Shown piece by piece: positions 43,210-53,070 of a stretch of 64,000 bases of DNA. This DNA is from Thermostichus sp047461615 (GTDB lineage: Bacteria; Cyanobacteriota; Cyanobacteriia; Thermostichales; Thermostichaceae): the NCBI RefSeq assembly GCF_047461615.1, contig NZ_JANSHI010000012.1, forward strand, positions 22,910 through 86,909, read 5' to 3'. The notes under the pieces were generated by a model. The model saw only the letters and a list, made by a program, of their open reading frames with translations. It did not search any database and was not told the origin of the DNA. Numbering within the stretch: the first letter of the stretch is position 1; each line of letters opens with the position of its first letter. Both the position numbers and the translations under genes were made by a program.

Positions 43210-43228
43210 GTTGACCTGGGGGGTCAAC
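43210..43228. promoter_or_regulatory. Perfect inverted repeat between dgcA-like and pilB genes
   Basis: GTTGACC at 43210-43216 and GGTCAAC at 43222-43228 are perfect inverted copies around TGGGG. The site lies in the 120-150 bases between two divergent genes, so it could be an operator for either one. TTGACC at 43211 could also be a -35 element for pilB. No regulator is encoded nearby. Confidence 0.5.
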
Positions 43229-43271
43229 TACAGTCAATATGGACACATCGTGCGTGCCCCAGCTACTGCTT

Positions 43272-45332
43272 ATGAGCGATCTTCCTCCCCCCTTGACCTC
43301 CCGTCGCAGCAGCGTGAGCAAGGCCTTAGCGATTGCCAATGCCAGCATCACCCCCTTTGGACGCAAGCTAAAAGAGCTGGGCTTTGCCGACGATAAGCAA
43401 ATCCAAGACATTCAAAATGCCCTCAAAGCGGATCGAGAGGGCGGCAGCAAAGTTTTGGCCCTGGCGGTCAAGAACATTGTAGGCAAGGAGCTCACACCTG
43501 ACCTGGAGCGGGCCTACAAGCGGCAGCAGCTTTTTGAGCTCAAGGTTATCTACGGGATCCCCTCCCTCGACACCGACCTGGAGCCGGTGGATCTCGCGGA
43601 GATGAGCGAGCTCATTGAGTCGCTCTTGCCCCTTGATATCTGCAACCGCTATAAGTTCTTGCCCATTCGCCGCCAAGACAACCAGGTCGTGGTGGCAATG
43701 GTCAAGCCGGACAACCTGCAGGCGCTAGACGACATTCAGCGGCGCTTCCGCATCCAAGGGCTAAAGCTGCAGCGGCGGGTCTTCACCCAGCAGGATTTCG
43801 AGACCCTGATCAACCGCTACATGGATGCGCAGGCGGAACTGCTGGCCACTAAGGGTATCAACGACGTGGTTGCCCCTGCCCAAGAAGAAGAGGTGGTAGT
43901 CAACCCGGCTGAGCTTGATCTGGACAGCATCGAGGGTACTGCCGTCGACGAGGAGGTTGGCGAGGGATCCCTGGAGGAGCAGGTCAAATCGGCAGACGAT
44001 GCCCCGATCATCAAATTGGCCAACCAAATCCTGATCAAGGCCCTGCAGGAACGGGCATCTGACATCCACATCGAGCCGCAGGAAGAAAACCTGCGCATTC
44101 GCTTCCGCAAGGACGGGGTGCTGCGGCAGGCTTTTGAGAACTTCCCCAAAAAGATCATTCCTGCTCTTACCGCTCGATTCAAGATCATGGCCAACCTGAA
44201 CATTGCCGAGCGGCGCCTGCCTCAGGACGGGCGCATTCGGCGGATGTTCAAAGGGCGCAAGGTGGACTTCCGCGTTAGCACCCTGCCCTCGCGCTATGGG
44301 GAAAAGATTGTCCTGCGCATCCTGGATAACTCCGCCACTCAACTGGGCTTGGATAAGCTGATCACCGACCCAGAGACCCTTGCCAGCTTCAAGGAGGTTG
44401 TGAGGAGACCCTTTGGTCTAATCCTGGTAACCGGGCCCACTGGATCCGGGAAAACCACCACCCTCTACTCGGCCCTGGCGGAGCTAAATGATCCAGGCAT
44501 CAACATCAGCACCGCCGAGGATCCCATCGAGTACACCCTGCCGGGGATCACCCAGGTGCAGGTTCTCCGGGAGAAGGGCATGGACTTTGCTATGATCCTA
44601 CGCGCTTTTCTGCGGCAGGACCCGGATGTCATCCTGGTGGGGGAAACCCGCGACCACGAGACGGCCAAAACCGCCATCGAAGCCTCCCTCACCGGTCACC
44701 TGGTGTTGACTACCCTGCACACCAACGATGCCCCCAGTGCCATCGCCCGCCTGACGGAGATGGGGATCGAGCCGTTTATGATCTCCAGTTCCCTACTGGG
44801 GGTGTTGGCCCAGCGCCTGCTGCGGCGGGTATGTCCTGAGTGTCGGATCCCGTACCACCCTACCCCTGAGGAGCTGGCCCGCTATGGCCTTAGCCTCAGC
44901 GGCGACAACGAACAGCTGACCTTCTACAAAGCCAACAAGCTCTCCCCCAAAGAGGTAGAACAGCGCAAGGCCACCGGCAAGCCCATCTGTGAGAACTGCG
45001 GGGGCGTGGGCTACAAAGGCCGGGTGGGGGTGTACGAGTTCATGCGCATGAACGACCGCTTGGCTGAGTTGATCAACAAGGGGGCTCCCACCGAGGTGCT
45101 TAGGGAGGCGGCAGTTGAAAGCGGCATGAAGACCCTGTTGGCCTATAGCCTGATGCTGGTGAAGCAGGGGCTAACCACGCTAGAGGAGGTGGATCGAGTT
45201 GTCCTCACCGACAAAGGCTTGGAAACCGAGCTGAAGGCTCGTGCCAAGGCCCTCAGCACCTGCCGCAACTGCGGTGCTGCCCTGCGGGTGGAGTGGATGG
45301 ATTGCCCGTACTGCTTGACGCCGAAGTTTTAG
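43272..45332 (+). CDS. pilB: Type IV pilus extension ATPase
   Basis: Motor that drives pilus assembly at the inner membrane. The N-terminal GspE-type domain (FGRKLKELGFADDKQIQ) is followed by the ATPase core: Walker A LVTGPTGSGKTTTLY, Asp box and Walker B QDPDVILVGETRD, His box HLVLTTLHTNDAPSA. A tetracysteine motif (CPEC then CENC) binds zinc, and a second C-terminal zinc ribbon (CRNCGAALRVEWMDCPYC) is added, a cyanobacterial feature. The start is uncertain: ATG at 43272 is given, and ATG at 43239 would add 11 residues. pilT follows after 59 bases. Confidence 0.93.
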   Translation: MSDLPPPLTSRRSSVSKALAIANASITPFGRKLKELGFADDKQIQDIQNALKADREGGSKVLALAVKNIVGKELTPDLERAYKRQQLFELKVIYGIPSLDTDLEPVDLAEMSELIESLLPLDICNRYKFLPIRRQDNQVVVAMVKPDNLQALDDIQRRFRIQGLKLQRRVFTQQDFETLINRYMDAQAELLATKGINDVVAPAQEEEVVVNPAELDLDSIEGTAVDEEVGEGSLEEQVKSADDAPIIKLANQILIKALQERASDIHIEPQEENLRIRFRKDGVLRQAFENFPKKIIPALTARFKIMANLNIAERRLPQDGRIRRMFKGRKVDFRVSTLPSRYGEKIVLRILDNSATQLGLDKLITDPETLASFKEVVRRPFGLILVTGPTGSGKTTTLYSALAELNDPGINISTAEDPIEYTLPGITQVQVLREKGMDFAMILRAFLRQDPDVILVGETRDHETAKTAIEASLTGHLVLTTLHTNDAPSAIARLTEMGIEPFMISSSLLGVLAQRLLRRVCPECRIPYHPTPEELARYGLSLSGDNEQLTFYKANKLSPKEVEQRKATGKPICENCGGVGYKGRVGVYEFMRMNDRLAELINKGAPTEVLREAAVESGMKTLLAYSLMLVKQGLTTLEEVDRVVLTDKGLETELKARAKALSTCRNCGAALRVEWMDCPYCLTPKF

Positions 45333-45391
45333 TTTGACTCTTGTCAGCTTCACCGGAGCAACTCACGCCATTGATTGGAGAGGGAAGTCCT

Positions 45392-46534
45392 ATGAAACAA
45401 CTGATGATCGAAGACCTGATGGAAGAAATCATCCGGAGGGGCGGTTCCGATATCCACATCTCAGCCGGCTTGCCTCCCTACTTCCGCATCAATGGCCGCC
45501 TAGAGCCGACGGAGCACGATCCTCTTACCCCTGAGGAGGTGCAGCGGCTCATTTTCAGCATGTTGAACAACACCCAGCGAAAACAATTGGAGCAGAACTG
45601 GGAGTTGGACTGCTCTTACGGCGTGCGCGGGATCGGGCGCTTCCGGGTCAACGTCTATCGCGAACGGGGCAGCTATGCCTGTGCTATGCGAGCTCTGGCC
45701 TCGGAAATCCCCAGCATTGAAAAGCTGGGCCTGCCCGACATCTGCAAGGAAGTTGCGCGACTGCCGCGGGGCCTGGTGCTGGTAACGGGACCAACGGGAT
45801 CCGGCAAATCCACCACTTTGGCCGCTATCATCGACTTCATCAACCGCGAGCGAGCTGAGCACATCCTCACCATTGAGGATCCCATTGAGTATATCTACAC
45901 CCCCATCCGCAGCATCATCCACCAGCGGCAGTTGGGCGAAGACACCAAGAGCTTTGCCAATGCCCTGCGGGCGGCGATGCGGGAAGATCCGGATGTGATT
46001 TTGATTGGGGAGATGCGGGATCTGGAGACCATCCAGTTGGCCATCACCGCCGCCGAAACCGGACACCTCTGCTTTGCCACGGTGCACACCAGCTCGGCTG
46101 CCCAGACGGTGGATCGCCTAGTAGACGTGTTCCCGCCAGAGCAACAGCAGCAGATCCGCGTGCAGCTTTCCAACTCCCTCAAGGCTGTCTTCTCGCAAAC
46201 TTTGGCCCGCCGCCTCAACCCCAAGCCAGGGGAGCCAGGCCGGGTGCTGGTGCAGGAGATCATGGTGGTCACCCCAGCCATCGCCAACCTCATTCGGGAG
46301 GGCAAGACGGCCCAGATCTACTCGGCCATCCAGACGGGCGGCAAGCAGGGCATGAAGACCCTGGAGCAGGATCTAGCCAACCTCTACCTGCAGGGCAAGA
46401 TTGACTTCGAGACGGCCATGTCCAAGACCTCTCGTCCTGAGGAGTTGCAGCGGCTTTTGGGCAACGTCGTCGGGCCTTCCCCAGCCGCGGCAGTTCAACA
46501 GCAGCGGCCAGCAGCGGCTGCTGTCCGTCGCTAG
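45392..46534 (+). CDS. pilT: Type IV pilus retraction ATPase
   Basis: Hexameric motor that depolymerises pili and powers twitching. 380 residues. It begins with MEEIIRRGGSDIHISAG and shows Walker A LVTGPTGSGKSTTLA, Walker B REDPDVILIGEMRDLET, the His-box HLCFATVHTSSAA and the PilT-specific C-terminal helix region ANLIREGKTAQIYSAIQTG. ATG at 45392 follows GAGGGAAG and is preferred to an earlier in-frame start at 45341. It is the middle gene of pilB-pilT-pilC. Confidence 0.94.
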   Translation: MKQLMIEDLMEEIIRRGGSDIHISAGLPPYFRINGRLEPTEHDPLTPEEVQRLIFSMLNNTQRKQLEQNWELDCSYGVRGIGRFRVNVYRERGSYACAMRALASEIPSIEKLGLPDICKEVARLPRGLVLVTGPTGSGKSTTLAAIIDFINRERAEHILTIEDPIEYIYTPIRSIIHQRQLGEDTKSFANALRAAMREDPDVILIGEMRDLETIQLAITAAETGHLCFATVHTSSAAQTVDRLVDVFPPEQQQQIRVQLSNSLKAVFSQTLARRLNPKPGEPGRVLVQEIMVVTPAIANLIREGKTAQIYSAIQTGGKQGMKTLEQDLANLYLQGKIDFETAMSKTSRPEELQRLLGNVVGPSPAAAVQQQRPAAAAVRR

Positions 46535-46691
46535 AGATCCCTGCCTGGAAGTTCCCCGCCAACCTCTGGCCGCCGGCCTCATCTGCAGCTAAGCTCTAGC
46601 TGGGGGAGAGTGGCGGTTTGGCTAAGGTTGCAAAACTAGGCCAAGGGATCCCACTCCGGAGTTTTAGCAAGCATCCAAGCAGGGGTAAGCC

Positions 46692-47918
46692 ATGCCGCGC
46701 TACAAGGTTCGGGGGTTAAAGGCCGGTCAGCCGGTACGCCTGACGGTGGTGGCCAACAACTTGACCGAGGCTCGTGCACGGCTGCGCCGCGAGGGGATTT
46801 TCGCCAAACCGGAGGACATTCAGGAGGAGAAGCCCTTTTTCTCCCTGGATACGTCTTTCGGTTTCTCGATGCTGCGGTCCATCGACATTCGCGACAAGGC
46901 GGTGTTCTCCCGGCAATTTGCTGCTCTCATCAACGCCGGCGTGTCGATGGTTCGCTCTCTCACCATCATGGAGGAGCAGACTGGCAACCCCAAGCTCAAA
47001 AAATACCTGAGGGCCATCCGTGCAGAGGTGGAGGCCGGGAAAAACCTCTCCGACTCCATCCGCCCCTATCCAGATGCTTTCGACAGCCTCTACTGCAGCA
47101 TGGTGCAGGCAGGGGAAGTGGGCGGCGTGCTCGATGAGGTGCTCAACCGCCTGGCCAAGCTGCTGGAGGACATGGATCGCCTGCAGAAGCAGATCAAGTC
47201 GGCCATGACCTACCCAGTGGTGGTAACCATCTTGGCCGTCTTGATCTTCTTGGGCATGGTGCTCTTCATTTTGCCCACTTTTGAGAGCATCTACAACGAC
47301 TTGGGGGGGGAGCTGCCTGGCTTTACTCAGTTTTTCATCAACGTCAGCAAGTTCCTACGCACACCCCAGTACAGCTTGGGCCTAGTGGGCTTTCTGGTGA
47401 TGGTCTTTTTTGCCTTTCGCCGCTTCTACCGCACCCCGGCTGGCAAGGAGACCATCGACGCGCTGGCCCTGAAACTGCCGATCTTTGGAGATCTGGTCCA
47501 GAAATCGGCGGTGGCCCGATTCTGCCGCACCTTTGGCGCTCTCACCCGCTCTGGCGTGCCGGTGCTGACTGCCTTGGAAATTGTGCGGGACACCTCAGGC
47601 AACCAGGTGGTGGCCAACGCCATCGACGCCGCTCGCCAATCCATCTCGGAGGGGGGGCAGATCGCCCCTGCCCTAGATAAGGCCAAGGTGTTTCCCCTGA
47701 TGGCCATTCAGATGATCAGCGTCGGCGAGGAGACGGGGGAGCTGGATGCCATGCTGATGAAGACAGCCGACTTCTACGAGCTGGAAGTGGAGGAGGCGGT
47801 GCGCGCCCTGACCAGCTTGCTTGAGCCTTTGATGATTGTGTTCTTGGGTGGTATGGTGGGCTGCATCATTGTGGCCATGTACCTGCCCATGTTCAACGTC
47901 TTCGAGCTAGTGAAGTAG
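46692..47918 (+). CDS. pilC: Type IV pilus inner-membrane platform protein
   Basis: A 408-residue T2SF/PilC membrane protein that couples the pilus motors to the pilin. Two T2SF domains (FSRQFAALINAGVSMVRSL and FCRTFGALTRSGVPVLTALE) each precede hydrophobic segments, and the C-terminus has LTSLLEPLMIVFLGGMVGCIIVAMYLPMF (landmark residues). It lies 157 bases after pilT. Confidence 0.94.
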   Translation: MPRYKVRGLKAGQPVRLTVVANNLTEARARLRREGIFAKPEDIQEEKPFFSLDTSFGFSMLRSIDIRDKAVFSRQFAALINAGVSMVRSLTIMEEQTGNPKLKKYLRAIRAEVEAGKNLSDSIRPYPDAFDSLYCSMVQAGEVGGVLDEVLNRLAKLLEDMDRLQKQIKSAMTYPVVVTILAVLIFLGMVLFILPTFESIYNDLGGELPGFTQFFINVSKFLRTPQYSLGLVGFLVMVFFAFRRFYRTPAGKETIDALALKLPIFGDLVQKSAVARFCRTFGALTRSGVPVLTALEIVRDTSGNQVVANAIDAARQSISEGGQIAPALDKAKVFPLMAIQMISVGEETGELDAMLMKTADFYELEVEEAVRALTSLLEPLMIVFLGGMVGCIIVAMYLPMFNVFELVK

Positions 47919-47984
47919 CAGGTTCAGGTACCGCTCTGGCCAAGTTCTGCCTCGAGGAATGGGATAGTTTCGCCAGCCTAGGGT

Positions 47985-49616
47985 ATGAGCGTCCGCACGG
48001 TCACCACTGCCCCCTTCCCTGACCAAAAACCTGGCACTTCCGGCCTGCGCAAGCCGGTACAGGTGTTCCAGCAGCCCCACTACCTGGAGAACTTTGTCCA
48101 ATCCATCTTTGACGTCCTCGAGGGATCTGCCGGCCAAACCCTGGTGGTTGGGGGAGATGGCCGCTACTACAACCGAGAGGCTATCCAGATCCTGCTCAAG
48201 ATGGCGGCAGCCAACGGCATTGGGCGGGTGTTGGTAGGTCAAGGGGGGATCCTCTCCACGCCAGCGGTCTCCTGCCTCATCCGCAAATACGGAGCTTACG
48301 GCGGCATCATCCTCTCAGCCAGCCACAACCCCGGCGGTCCGCAAGGAGACTTTGGCATCAAGTACAACATCGGCAACGGCGGCCCCGCCCCGGAGAAGGT
48401 GACCGAGGCCATCTACGCCCGCACCCAGCGGATCCGCGAGTACCGCATCCTAGAGGCCCCGGACGTGAATCTGGATCGCCTGGGGGAGCAACGGCTGGGA
48501 TCCCTGACGGTCTGCGTCATCGACCCTGTGGCCGACTATCTGGATCTAATGCAGCGTCTATTCGATTTTGATGCCATTCGCGACTACCTGGCTTCTGGGG
48601 TTCGCATCGCCTTCGACGCCATGCACGCCGTCACTGGCCCCTATGCCCACGCCATTCTGGAGAAAGCTCTAGGAGCGCCCCAGGGCAGTGTCCTTAACGG
48701 CCAGCCGCTGCCGGATTTTGGCGGCCTCCACCCAGATCCCAACCTGGTGCACGCCCGCGCCCTGGTGGAGCTGCTGTTTCGGGAGGATGGGCCGGATTTC
48801 GGCGCTGCCTCCGACGGGGATGGGGATCGCAACATGATCCTGGGCCGCCAGTTCTACGTAACTCCTAGCGATAGCCTGGCAGTGTTGGCTGCCAACGCCC
48901 ACTGGGTGCCCGGCTACCGGGAGGGGCTGGCCGGGATCGCCCGCTCCATGCCCACCAGCCAGGCGGCAGACCGAGTGGCGGCCAAGCTGGGGATCCCTTG
49001 CTACGAAACCCCTACGGGCTGGAAATTTTTCGGCAACCTCCTGGATGCCGGCAAAGTCACCCTCTGCGGCGAGGAGAGCTTCGGCACCGGCTCCAACCAC
49101 ATCCGCGAAAAAGATGGCCTCTGGGCTGTTCTCTTTTGGCTCAACATCCTCGCCGTGCGGCGGCAGTCGGTGCGGCAGATTGTGGAAGAGCACTGGCGCA
49201 CCTACGGACGCAACTTCTACTCCCGCCACGACTACGAGGGGCTGCCGGTGGAGGTGGCCGAGGAGCTGATGGAGCACTTGCGGCGCTCTGGGTCCGGCTG
49301 GGTGGGACAGCGCTTTGGCGCGCAGACGGTGGCCTATGCCGATGACTTCAGCTACACCGATCCCGTAGACGGCAGCACCAGCCGCCACCAAGGGATCCGC
49401 ATCGGCTTTGAGGATGGCTCGCGCATCGTCTATCGCCTCTCTGGCACCGGCACCCACGGCGCCACCCTGCGGGTGTACTTGGAGCGGTTTGAGCCAGATC
49501 CCAGGCGGCAGGGTTTGGATCCCCAGGCGGCTCTGGCCGAGCTGATCCAACTAGCGGATCACTTTGCCCAAATCCGCGCCCGCACTGGTCGGCAGCAGCC
49601 GGACGTCGTCACCTAG
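47985..49616 (+). CDS. pgm: Phosphoglucomutase (alpha-D-glucose)
   Basis: Interconverts glucose-1-phosphate and glucose-6-phosphate, linking glycogen to central metabolism. The 543 residues contain the substrate start FPDQKPGTSGLRKPVQVF, phosphoserine loop ILSASHNPGGPQGDFGIKYN (Ser is catalytic), metal loop ASDGDGDRNMIL, sugar loop CGEESFGTGSNHIREKDGLWA and phosphate-binding RLSGTGTHGATLRVYLE. It lies 66 bases after pilC on the same strand but is functionally unrelated to pili. Confidence 0.95.
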   Translation: MSVRTVTTAPFPDQKPGTSGLRKPVQVFQQPHYLENFVQSIFDVLEGSAGQTLVVGGDGRYYNREAIQILLKMAAANGIGRVLVGQGGILSTPAVSCLIRKYGAYGGIILSASHNPGGPQGDFGIKYNIGNGGPAPEKVTEAIYARTQRIREYRILEAPDVNLDRLGEQRLGSLTVCVIDPVADYLDLMQRLFDFDAIRDYLASGVRIAFDAMHAVTGPYAHAILEKALGAPQGSVLNGQPLPDFGGLHPDPNLVHARALVELLFREDGPDFGAASDGDGDRNMILGRQFYVTPSDSLAVLAANAHWVPGYREGLAGIARSMPTSQAADRVAAKLGIPCYETPTGWKFFGNLLDAGKVTLCGEESFGTGSNHIREKDGLWAVLFWLNILAVRRQSVRQIVEEHWRTYGRNFYSRHDYEGLPVEVAEELMEHLRRSGSGWVGQRFGAQTVAYADDFSYTDPVDGSTSRHQGIRIGFEDGSRIVYRLSGTGTHGATLRVYLERFEPDPRRQGLDPQAALAELIQLADHFAQIRARTGRQQPDVVT

Positions 49617-49685
49617 CTCTCCCCAAGGGCTGTGCTTCTTTTGCTCCCCCAGCCCTTCCTGCGACAGGGAGCACATTTGCCACAC

Positions 49686-50147
49686 CTAGCCTTTCTTGGA
49701 GGTTTGGGTAGCTCTTTTGCCCAGGCCCAGCCACCTGCGCACCTTGTCCACCCAAAGCTGAAAGGGCGAAGGCTGGGGTCGGACTGCCACCTGAATAGGT
49801 TCGTCCTGAAACTCTTTGTCTTTGAGGCGAAAGCCAAATTCCAGCTCGTCTTTAACTTTGCCAAGACGGGGAAAGAGGCGGACGGCTGCTTTTTTAAGCT
49901 CTTCCTCGTTTTGGAAGATGGCCTGGTGGATGGCGCTGGAGCGACTGACCGCCAGGGATCCCACAGGCAGCCAAGGGTTGGGTTTGCCGGGCTCAGCCTG
50001 GCGGCGCCGGGCAAAAATGGCAAACTCCGGCATTCCTTTGGCTTTCAGCTCGTCGTAGCGTTTGGCTGCTTCCTTGCGCTTGGCGGCTTTGGTCTTTGCT
50101 GCCTGTTTTTCGGGCTGCGAGGGGCTAAAACCCTTGGGCTGAGGCAT
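49686..50147 (-). CDS. HHL1-like protein
   Basis: A 153-residue soluble protein with a basic, lysine-rich N-terminal 30 residues. The core, AAKRYDELKAKGMPEFAIFAR, then WLPVGSLAVSRSSAIHQAIFQNEEELKKAAVRLFP and LEFGFRLKDKEFQDEPIQVAV (landmark residues), matches my memory of the plant HHL1 family and its cyanobacterial relatives. Arabidopsis HHL1 binds photosystem II repair factor LQY1 and protects plants at high light. No membrane segment is visible here. The assignment is from recall of the conserved pattern. Confidence 0.65.
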   Translation of the reverse strand: MPQPKGFSPSQPEKQAAKTKAAKRKEAAKRYDELKAKGMPEFAIFARRRQAEPGKPNPWLPVGSLAVSRSSAIHQAIFQNEEELKKAAVRLFPRLGKVKDELEFGFRLKDKEFQDEPIQVAVRPQPSPFQLWVDKVRRWLGLGKRATQTSKKG

Positions 50148-50255
50148 ACCTCGCCTACGGAAAGGTGGGCTCTTGCAGCTTAGCGCAGATTGGCTCGGCG
50201 AGGATCGTGCTTGGCTAGTCAGCGTGCTAGAATTGTTGCGCTGTAAGTTGGATCA

Positions 50256-50329
50256 CGGGATGTAGCGCAGCTTGGTAGCGCACTTCGTTCGGGACGAAGG
50301 GGCCGCAGGTTCGAATCCTGTCATCCCGA
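50256..50329 (+). tRNA. tRNA-Pro (CGG)
   Basis: Acceptor stem CGGGATG/CATCCCG, D arm AGCTTGGTAGCGC, anticodon stem CTTCG/CGAAG around the loop TTCGGGA (anticodon CGG), variable loop and T arm GGTTCGAATCC. No CCA is encoded. It ends 11 bases before the stop of the convergent GH57-type gene. Confidence 0.95.
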
Positions 50330-50340
50330 TGGGAGCTGGG

Positions 50341-52896
50341 CTAGCCCTCGGTAGCGGCCGGGGGCGGTAGCTGCTGTAGCCAGGCACCGACATTAATGCG
50401 AAGCTGTTGTCCCAGCTGAAGCAAGCGGCGTAGGGTTTCGGCAGGGATCCGGCCAGGGGCACGCTCTAGGGCGCTGCGGAGCAGTCCTGATTGCTGGCGC
50501 TCTAACCCTAGTAGGTAAAGCTCTTGGAGGCGATCCAAGCGGATGGGCAGGCCCAGATCGGCAGCCAGTTGCAGCCACTCTTCCAAGTTGTGGAGCTGCT
50601 CGCTGAGGGTTTCCGAGTCGGCTGCCTGGGCCAGCTGCCACATCCCCCGCTGCAAGAGCCGATCCAAGACCCGGGCTGCCTCTTCCTGCCGCAACTGACA
50701 CCCCAACTGCTCTGCCTCGCGGGCAATTGCTCGCAACTCCAGCAAGTGATCCCGCTTGCCCTCTTCTATTTCCATGGCCCGTAAGCTGCTCAATAGGCGC
50801 TGGTTGAGGGTAATCTGGGCGGCGGCCAACAGCTCTTCCGGGATCGGCAGGCCATCGGCCCGAAAAGCCATCAAAACCCCGTAATTCTCCAGGTAGGTTT
50901 GGCGATAGAGCTGGGCCAAGCGCTCCAACGTGTCCTGGGTAAGCCAGCGCAGCATCTGCTGCCGGTCTTCCTCCGTTAGGGCGTTGAGGTCGAAGGTTTC
51001 CGGTCCCAGCAGCTCTTGCAGGGTTAGGACGAGCTGGATGCGGCTGCGGGAGCTAGACAGCAGACTGGCTTTCAACTGCTCGTAGCCGCGCTGCCCTGGA
51101 AACGGCTTGACGCCACATTGAAAGTCCCAGCCGCCCAGGTGGAGTAGAGCGTAGGTGAGGTCGTGCTCTTCAGAGGTGGTGGGAAAAGAAAGCTTCACCC
51201 TCCCCACCAGCAGCGTGGATCCTCCTATAGCTAGGCGCTCCTGATCCACCGGCTCCAGCATATACCCAGAGGAGCGAGGTACGCCGTTGACCAGGGAAAG
51301 CAGGGCGTGCTGGGCCACGAGCCGCTGCGGGCTAACCCGGCGGGGGCACACCAAAGCTTGGTAAACTCCTCGGCCGTCTTTGTAGAGTTCGAGATTGCTG
51401 GGGGCCTTGCTTAGGCGAAGCAGAAACTCCTCCTCCAGATCTACCTTGGTGGCAGCCGCTGCCAACTCAATGGCCCGCGCCGCATAGCGCAGGATTTGCA
51501 CCCCCTCAGGGCGAGCGAGTTCTTCAAAGAACCAGCCGCAACTGGTGAACATCAGTTGGCTGTAGCGCTGCATCTCCAACAGGCGCAGCACCTGCACCCG
51601 GTCTTCGGCAGTGAGGCGGTGGCTTTGGTGCTCCTGCAAAAATGCCTCCCTGCGCTCCCGATCCAAGATCACCTCGATGTAGCGATCCCGAGCCAGCCAG
51701 GGATCCCGCAGGTAGGCCTTAGCCTCCGTCTCGTAGATCTCGGCCAACTGATCCCGCAGCCAGTTGAGGGCCTCCCGCAGCGGTTGCCGCCAGCGTTGGT
51801 GCCAGCCAGGCACTGCCCCACAGCCACAGTCCCGTGACCACCGCCCCACCCCATGGGCACAGCTCCAGGCAGTAACTGGCTTTAGTTGCACCTCCCAGGT
51901 GGGAGGGTGGTGGCTGAGGAAATGGGCGTAGTTGCCCACTTGCCAGCCTCGGCGGGGAAACTCCTCGCAGAAGGCATAGGCCAGGGTACGCTCTGTTCCG
52001 CGTTTGTGGTGGCCAAAGGTCTCGCCATCCGTGGCACAGTTGATGAGTTGGACTTCTCGGTCGGGGCGAATGGCCAACTGGAGCCGCTCCGCCAGCGCCT
52101 GGGTGCTGTAGGCAATATCGCCAAAGCCAAGGTCGCGGGAGATGGGGCCGTCAAAGAAAAAAACATCTAGGTAGCCGCCTCGGTCGGGGGTAAAGCAGCG
52201 ATAGGGCCGGCTGGGATCGATCTGGCCCTGGCTGACATCGATCCATTCCGTTTGCCCCAAAGGGCGAATGCGCTGCGCCTGGCTGGGGGCTAGGATGACA
52301 AAGCGGATCCCGCAGTCGACCAAGGCCTTAACCGTTGCTGCATCGATAGCGGTTTCCGCCAGCCACATGCCTTCGGGGAAGCGGCCAAAGCGATGCTGGA
52401 AATCGGCGATTCCCCAGCGGATCTGCGTGTACTTGTCCCGCTCATTGGCTAGGGGCAGGATGACGTGGTTGTAGACCTGGGCAATGGCATTGCCCTTTCC
52501 CTCCAGCCGCTCGGCGCTGAGACGGTCGGCAGCCAGGATGCGCTGGTAGACCTCAACGTCGTGCTCCTCCAGCCAGGCAAGGAGGGTGGGGCCGAAGTTA
52601 AAACTCATGAACTCATAGTTATTGACAATGCGCACCACCTGCCCTTGCTCATCAAGGATGCGGGCAAAGGCGTTGGGCCGATAGCACTCCGCCAGAATGC
52701 GCTCGTTCCAGTCGTGGAAGGGGTGGGCGCTGGGCTGGCGCTCAATGCGGTTCAGCCAGGGATCCTCGCGCGGTGGCTGGTAGAAATGGCCATGCAACAC
52801 CACGTAGGGAGCTGTGGTCCGCGGGCCTGGAGACTCAACTTCTTGCCCAGACTGGGCCGCTGGCTGGGCGGGGTTTTTGGAGCCACTCGGCAGCAT
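50341..52896 (-). CDS. DUF3536 glycoside hydrolase family 57-like protein
   Basis: A large 851-residue protein. The N-terminal half has the GH57 fold and opens with VVLHGHFYQPPREDPWLNRIE. It continues with WGIADFQHRFGRFPEGMWLAETAIDAATVKAL (landmark residues), where the Glu after WLA is the likely nucleophile, and later LINCATDGETFGHHKRGTE, with an Asp as possible acid. The C-terminal half is a DUF3536 region of mostly helix. The family includes alpha-amylases, branching enzymes and related glucan enzymes; the exact substrate is unknown. In the window it sits apart from glgP and pgm. A 6-base inverted repeat at 52922-52937 lies upstream. Confidence 0.85.
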   Translation of the reverse strand: MLPSGSKNPAQPAAQSGQEVESPGPRTTAPYVVLHGHFYQPPREDPWLNRIERQPSAHPFHDWNERILAECYRPNAFARILDEQGQVVRIVNNYEFMSFNFGPTLLAWLEEHDVEVYQRILAADRLSAERLEGKGNAIAQVYNHVILPLANERDKYTQIRWGIADFQHRFGRFPEGMWLAETAIDAATVKALVDCGIRFVILAPSQAQRIRPLGQTEWIDVSQGQIDPSRPYRCFTPDRGGYLDVFFFDGPISRDLGFGDIAYSTQALAERLQLAIRPDREVQLINCATDGETFGHHKRGTERTLAYAFCEEFPRRGWQVGNYAHFLSHHPPTWEVQLKPVTAWSCAHGVGRWSRDCGCGAVPGWHQRWRQPLREALNWLRDQLAEIYETEAKAYLRDPWLARDRYIEVILDRERREAFLQEHQSHRLTAEDRVQVLRLLEMQRYSQLMFTSCGWFFEELARPEGVQILRYAARAIELAAAATKVDLEEEFLLRLSKAPSNLELYKDGRGVYQALVCPRRVSPQRLVAQHALLSLVNGVPRSSGYMLEPVDQERLAIGGSTLLVGRVKLSFPTTSEEHDLTYALLHLGGWDFQCGVKPFPGQRGYEQLKASLLSSSRSRIQLVLTLQELLGPETFDLNALTEEDRQQMLRWLTQDTLERLAQLYRQTYLENYGVLMAFRADGLPIPEELLAAAQITLNQRLLSSLRAMEIEEGKRDHLLELRAIAREAEQLGCQLRQEEAARVLDRLLQRGMWQLAQAADSETLSEQLHNLEEWLQLAADLGLPIRLDRLQELYLLGLERQQSGLLRSALERAPGRIPAETLRRLLQLGQQLRINVGAWLQQLPPPAATEG

Positions 52897-53070
52897 GAGA
52901 CCGCACTCTTTGCTTGCCCTTGGAGCCTCTAGGCTCCTATCCCCACGTTACCGCGATCCCCAGCAGCGACTATGTATGATTTGGACAGAAACTCAGCGCC
53001 TAGGGGGTTAAGGGCGGTTTTGCCTTCCTGCCCTCCTCCGTCAAGGGGCTGCAAGTCTGGTTTGAGCGGT

